Positions 4,239 through 5,568 of a stretch of 5,568 nucleotides of DNA are shown piece after piece. Source of the DNA: Candidatus Jordarchaeum madagascarense (GTDB lineage Archaea; Asgardarchaeota; Jordiarchaeia; Jordiarchaeales; Jordiarchaeaceae); NCBI GenBank assembly GCA_019056875.1, contig DXJA01000356.1, positions 1 through 5,568 of the forward strand, in the 5' to 3' direction. A model generated the notes under the pieces. The model was not told the origin of the DNA and searched no databases. It worked only from the letters and a program-made list of their open reading frames with translations. Made by a program: the position numbers and the translations under genes. Position 1 is the first letter of the stretch; every line of letters begins with the position of its first letter.

Positions 4239-5568
4239 TTACTCAAGGGGTGTAAAGCTTGGCTGTACATATCCTTTTAAAATGTCCAGGCCTGAAACGT
4301 ACATTTTTGTCTTGGGAATCTCTCCGTATAACACAATGTTTCCGCCGATATTTTCTAATTTGAAGTGTGTTGTTACAAAATGGGTGGGCCGTTTTAAAGA
4401 GCCGTGTTCAAAGTTAAGAATTATAAAAATACCGTTGAGTTGTCTTATTTTATCCATCCAAGTTTGAATTATTTTTGTAGTCTTATCTGATCCATAAATG
4501 TATTCCATTGTATCGCTCGCCATTATGACAAATAGGGTGTCCGCTTTGGTATCATCTAAAACTCTAGTGGCCAGATTCATGAACTCATGAATATCTTCTA
4601 AGAAGTCTTCTCCTTTCAAATAGGCGGCGTCATATGTTTCAATTTTTCTCATAAATTTGCCTGACGGTGGAAAAATCACGTGAAAATATTTGCTCATAGA
4701 GTTAACAGCATTTTCACCCAAAGAGGACATAAAAGCATTGCCTAAATAAGTTTGAACGCCGTTTCTAAAAACATCAATGGAGAAGATGCCCTTAGAGGGG
4801 ATGCTAAAAACAGGTAACTTTTGAATAACGAAGTTCAAAAATATGGAACTCAAGATATAAGCGTGAAACATTCCAACATTTTCGCCTATATCAAATATAT
4901 TAAAAGTTCCTCTTTCATAACCTCCGGCTAGTATTTCGTCCAGCTCCGGAATTAAGGTTGGAATCTTTAATCTTTTCTTCTCCTCAATTTTTGGAAATTC
5001 CTTTTGTACAAAGTTTATTGAAAGACCTGTATCAAAACACTTGAATCTGCCTTCCTTAAGAGTGAACAGGTATGTGGGATTTTCTATTTTGGTTCTGCGA
5101 ACTTTTTCAATGTACAATTTTCTAAGAAGCCTTTCATTCCATATCTCTTTTTTCAGTCTGACAACACCGTCAACCAAATGGTCCAGTTCACTTTCCTCAG
5201 TAGCTTCACTTATAAAAATCGTATTTGCATCTACTCTTTCCGCCATATCTAGAACGTCTCGCTCCGTGTTTAAATCATCCTTGGGGATCCTTAGATTCGA
5301 TTTCAGAGCATCTATACTGTCCACGATTATGGCGATATGGTCTTCTTTGACTTCTAAAATTCTGGAGTATAAATTTCTTAAGAAACTGGGTCTATCAACG
5401 TACTCAAATAAGGTTTCTTCTCTAGTTTGGTGATCTAGACTCGTATTGGCATCCAAAATGTTCTCTTTGTGAAGGCAGGGCTCAGACCATGGAAACTGTT
5501 TATAGAGCTTACTGGGAGAAACGCGAGTAGACAGATACACCGCTGAGCCTTTAATCATTCTAATAATC
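4239..5568 (-). CDS. KaiC/GvpD/RAD55-like double RecA-fold ATPase, 5' end outside window
   Basis: The frame stays open to the window edge (Ile-Ile-Arg precede the Met at 5558). The true start and the first Walker A loop are therefore beyond 5568. Residue numbers here count from that Met. The visible part of domain 1 has 'GSAVYLSTRVSP' (4-15), the strand that normally follows the P-loop helix in KaiC proteins. It also has Walker B 'HIAIIVDSIDAL' (74-85), 'LDHLVDGVVRL' (125-135) and the closing 'YLFTLKEGRFKCF' (163-175). Domain 2 opens with 'IPTLIPELDEILAGGYERGTF' split at 199-219. Its P-loop position reads 'DIGENVGMFHAY' (223-234), without the GKT/S that binds phosphate, so it is probably a pseudo-ATPase. 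'ADTLFVIMASDT' (339-350) occupies the Walker B position. The arrangement resembles archaeal GvpD and related RecA-superfamily signalling ATPases. Nothing in the window points to gas vesicles, so I give no gene symbol. The role is probably regulatory or scaffolding, and cytoplasmic. Confidence 0.78.
   Translation of the reverse strand, partial: IIRMIKGSAVYLSTRVSPSKLYKQFPWSEPCLHKENILDANTSLDHQTREETLFEYVDRPSFLRNLYSRILEVKEDHIAIIVDSIDALKSNLRIPKDDLNTERDVLDMAERVDANTIFISEATEESELDHLVDGVVRLKKEIWNERLLRKLYIEKVRRTKIENPTYLFTLKEGRFKCFDTGLSINFVQKEFPKIEEKKRLKIPTLIPELDEILAGGYERGTFNIFDIGENVGMFHAYILSSIFLNFVIQKLPVFSIPSKGIFSIDVFRNGVQTYLGNAFMSSLGENAVNSMSKYFHVIFPPSGKFMRKIETYDAAYLKGEDFLEDIHEFMNLATRVLDDTKADTLFVIMASDTMEYIYGSDKTTKIIQTWMDKIRQLNGIFIILNFEHGSLKRPTHFVTTHFKLENIGGNIVLYGEIPKTKMYVSGLDILKGYVQPSFTPLE

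Noticed and set aside
5041..5433. 130-codon plus-strand frame inside the KaiC-like gene
   Set aside because: It is antisense to well-supported KaiC-family motifs, has low-complexity Ser/Phe/Leu content and no ribosome binding site.
4239..5568. Naming the KaiC-like gene gvpD or inferring gas vesicles
   Set aside because: The similarity is to a broad RecA-like family, and no gas vesicle structural gene is visible.

Overview
The window looks like chromosomal DNA from an archaeon, most likely of the TACK/Thermoproteota side (for example a Bathyarchaeia-like lineage; this is an inference). It holds a short helicase-free XPF-type nuclease, a GvpD/KaiC/RAD55-type double-domain ATPase and an ArsR-fold one-domain regulator. 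Several intergenic regions carry TATA-box promoters rather than bacterial -35/-10 pairs. Five complete genes and one gene cut by the right edge are supported. No rRNA, tRNA, CRISPR array or insertion sequence was seen.

Layout, left to right. Positions 1-213 contain no convincing gene. They hold three nested inverted repeats (39-137), possibly a structured RNA, and a hairpin plus T-tract terminator for the minus-strand operon. Positions 214-1733 are a two-gene minus-strand operon: an HTH regulator whose stop overlaps the GTG start of an ARPP-1 (DUF6569) family protein. The regulator has a TATA box and two operator-like palindromes 18 bp apart just before its start, which suggests autoregulation. 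Next comes a minus-strand gene for a small zinc-ribbon protein (1906-2214), with a tandem 10-bp repeat at its predicted transcription start. It is divergent from the plus-strand XPF-family nuclease (2416-3081). Convergent to the nuclease lies a divergent NAD+ synthetase, nadE (3177-4085, minus), with a 17-bp palindrome at its promoter. Upstream of it, also on the minus strand, is a large KaiC/GvpD-like protein (4239 to past the right edge) whose second domain has lost its Walker A lysine.

Functional reading. ARPP-1 was named for its association with ADP-ribosylglycohydrolase and rhodanese-phosphatase proteins, a setting linked to NAD/ADP-ribose metabolism. Finding it, with its own repressor-like regulator, within 2 kb of an unusual NadE is the most suggestive combination here. 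The two are in separate transcription units, so a functional link is only a hypothesis. The ARPP-1 gene is visibly richer in G+C than nadE and the KaiC-like gene, which may mean that the operon arrived by transfer.
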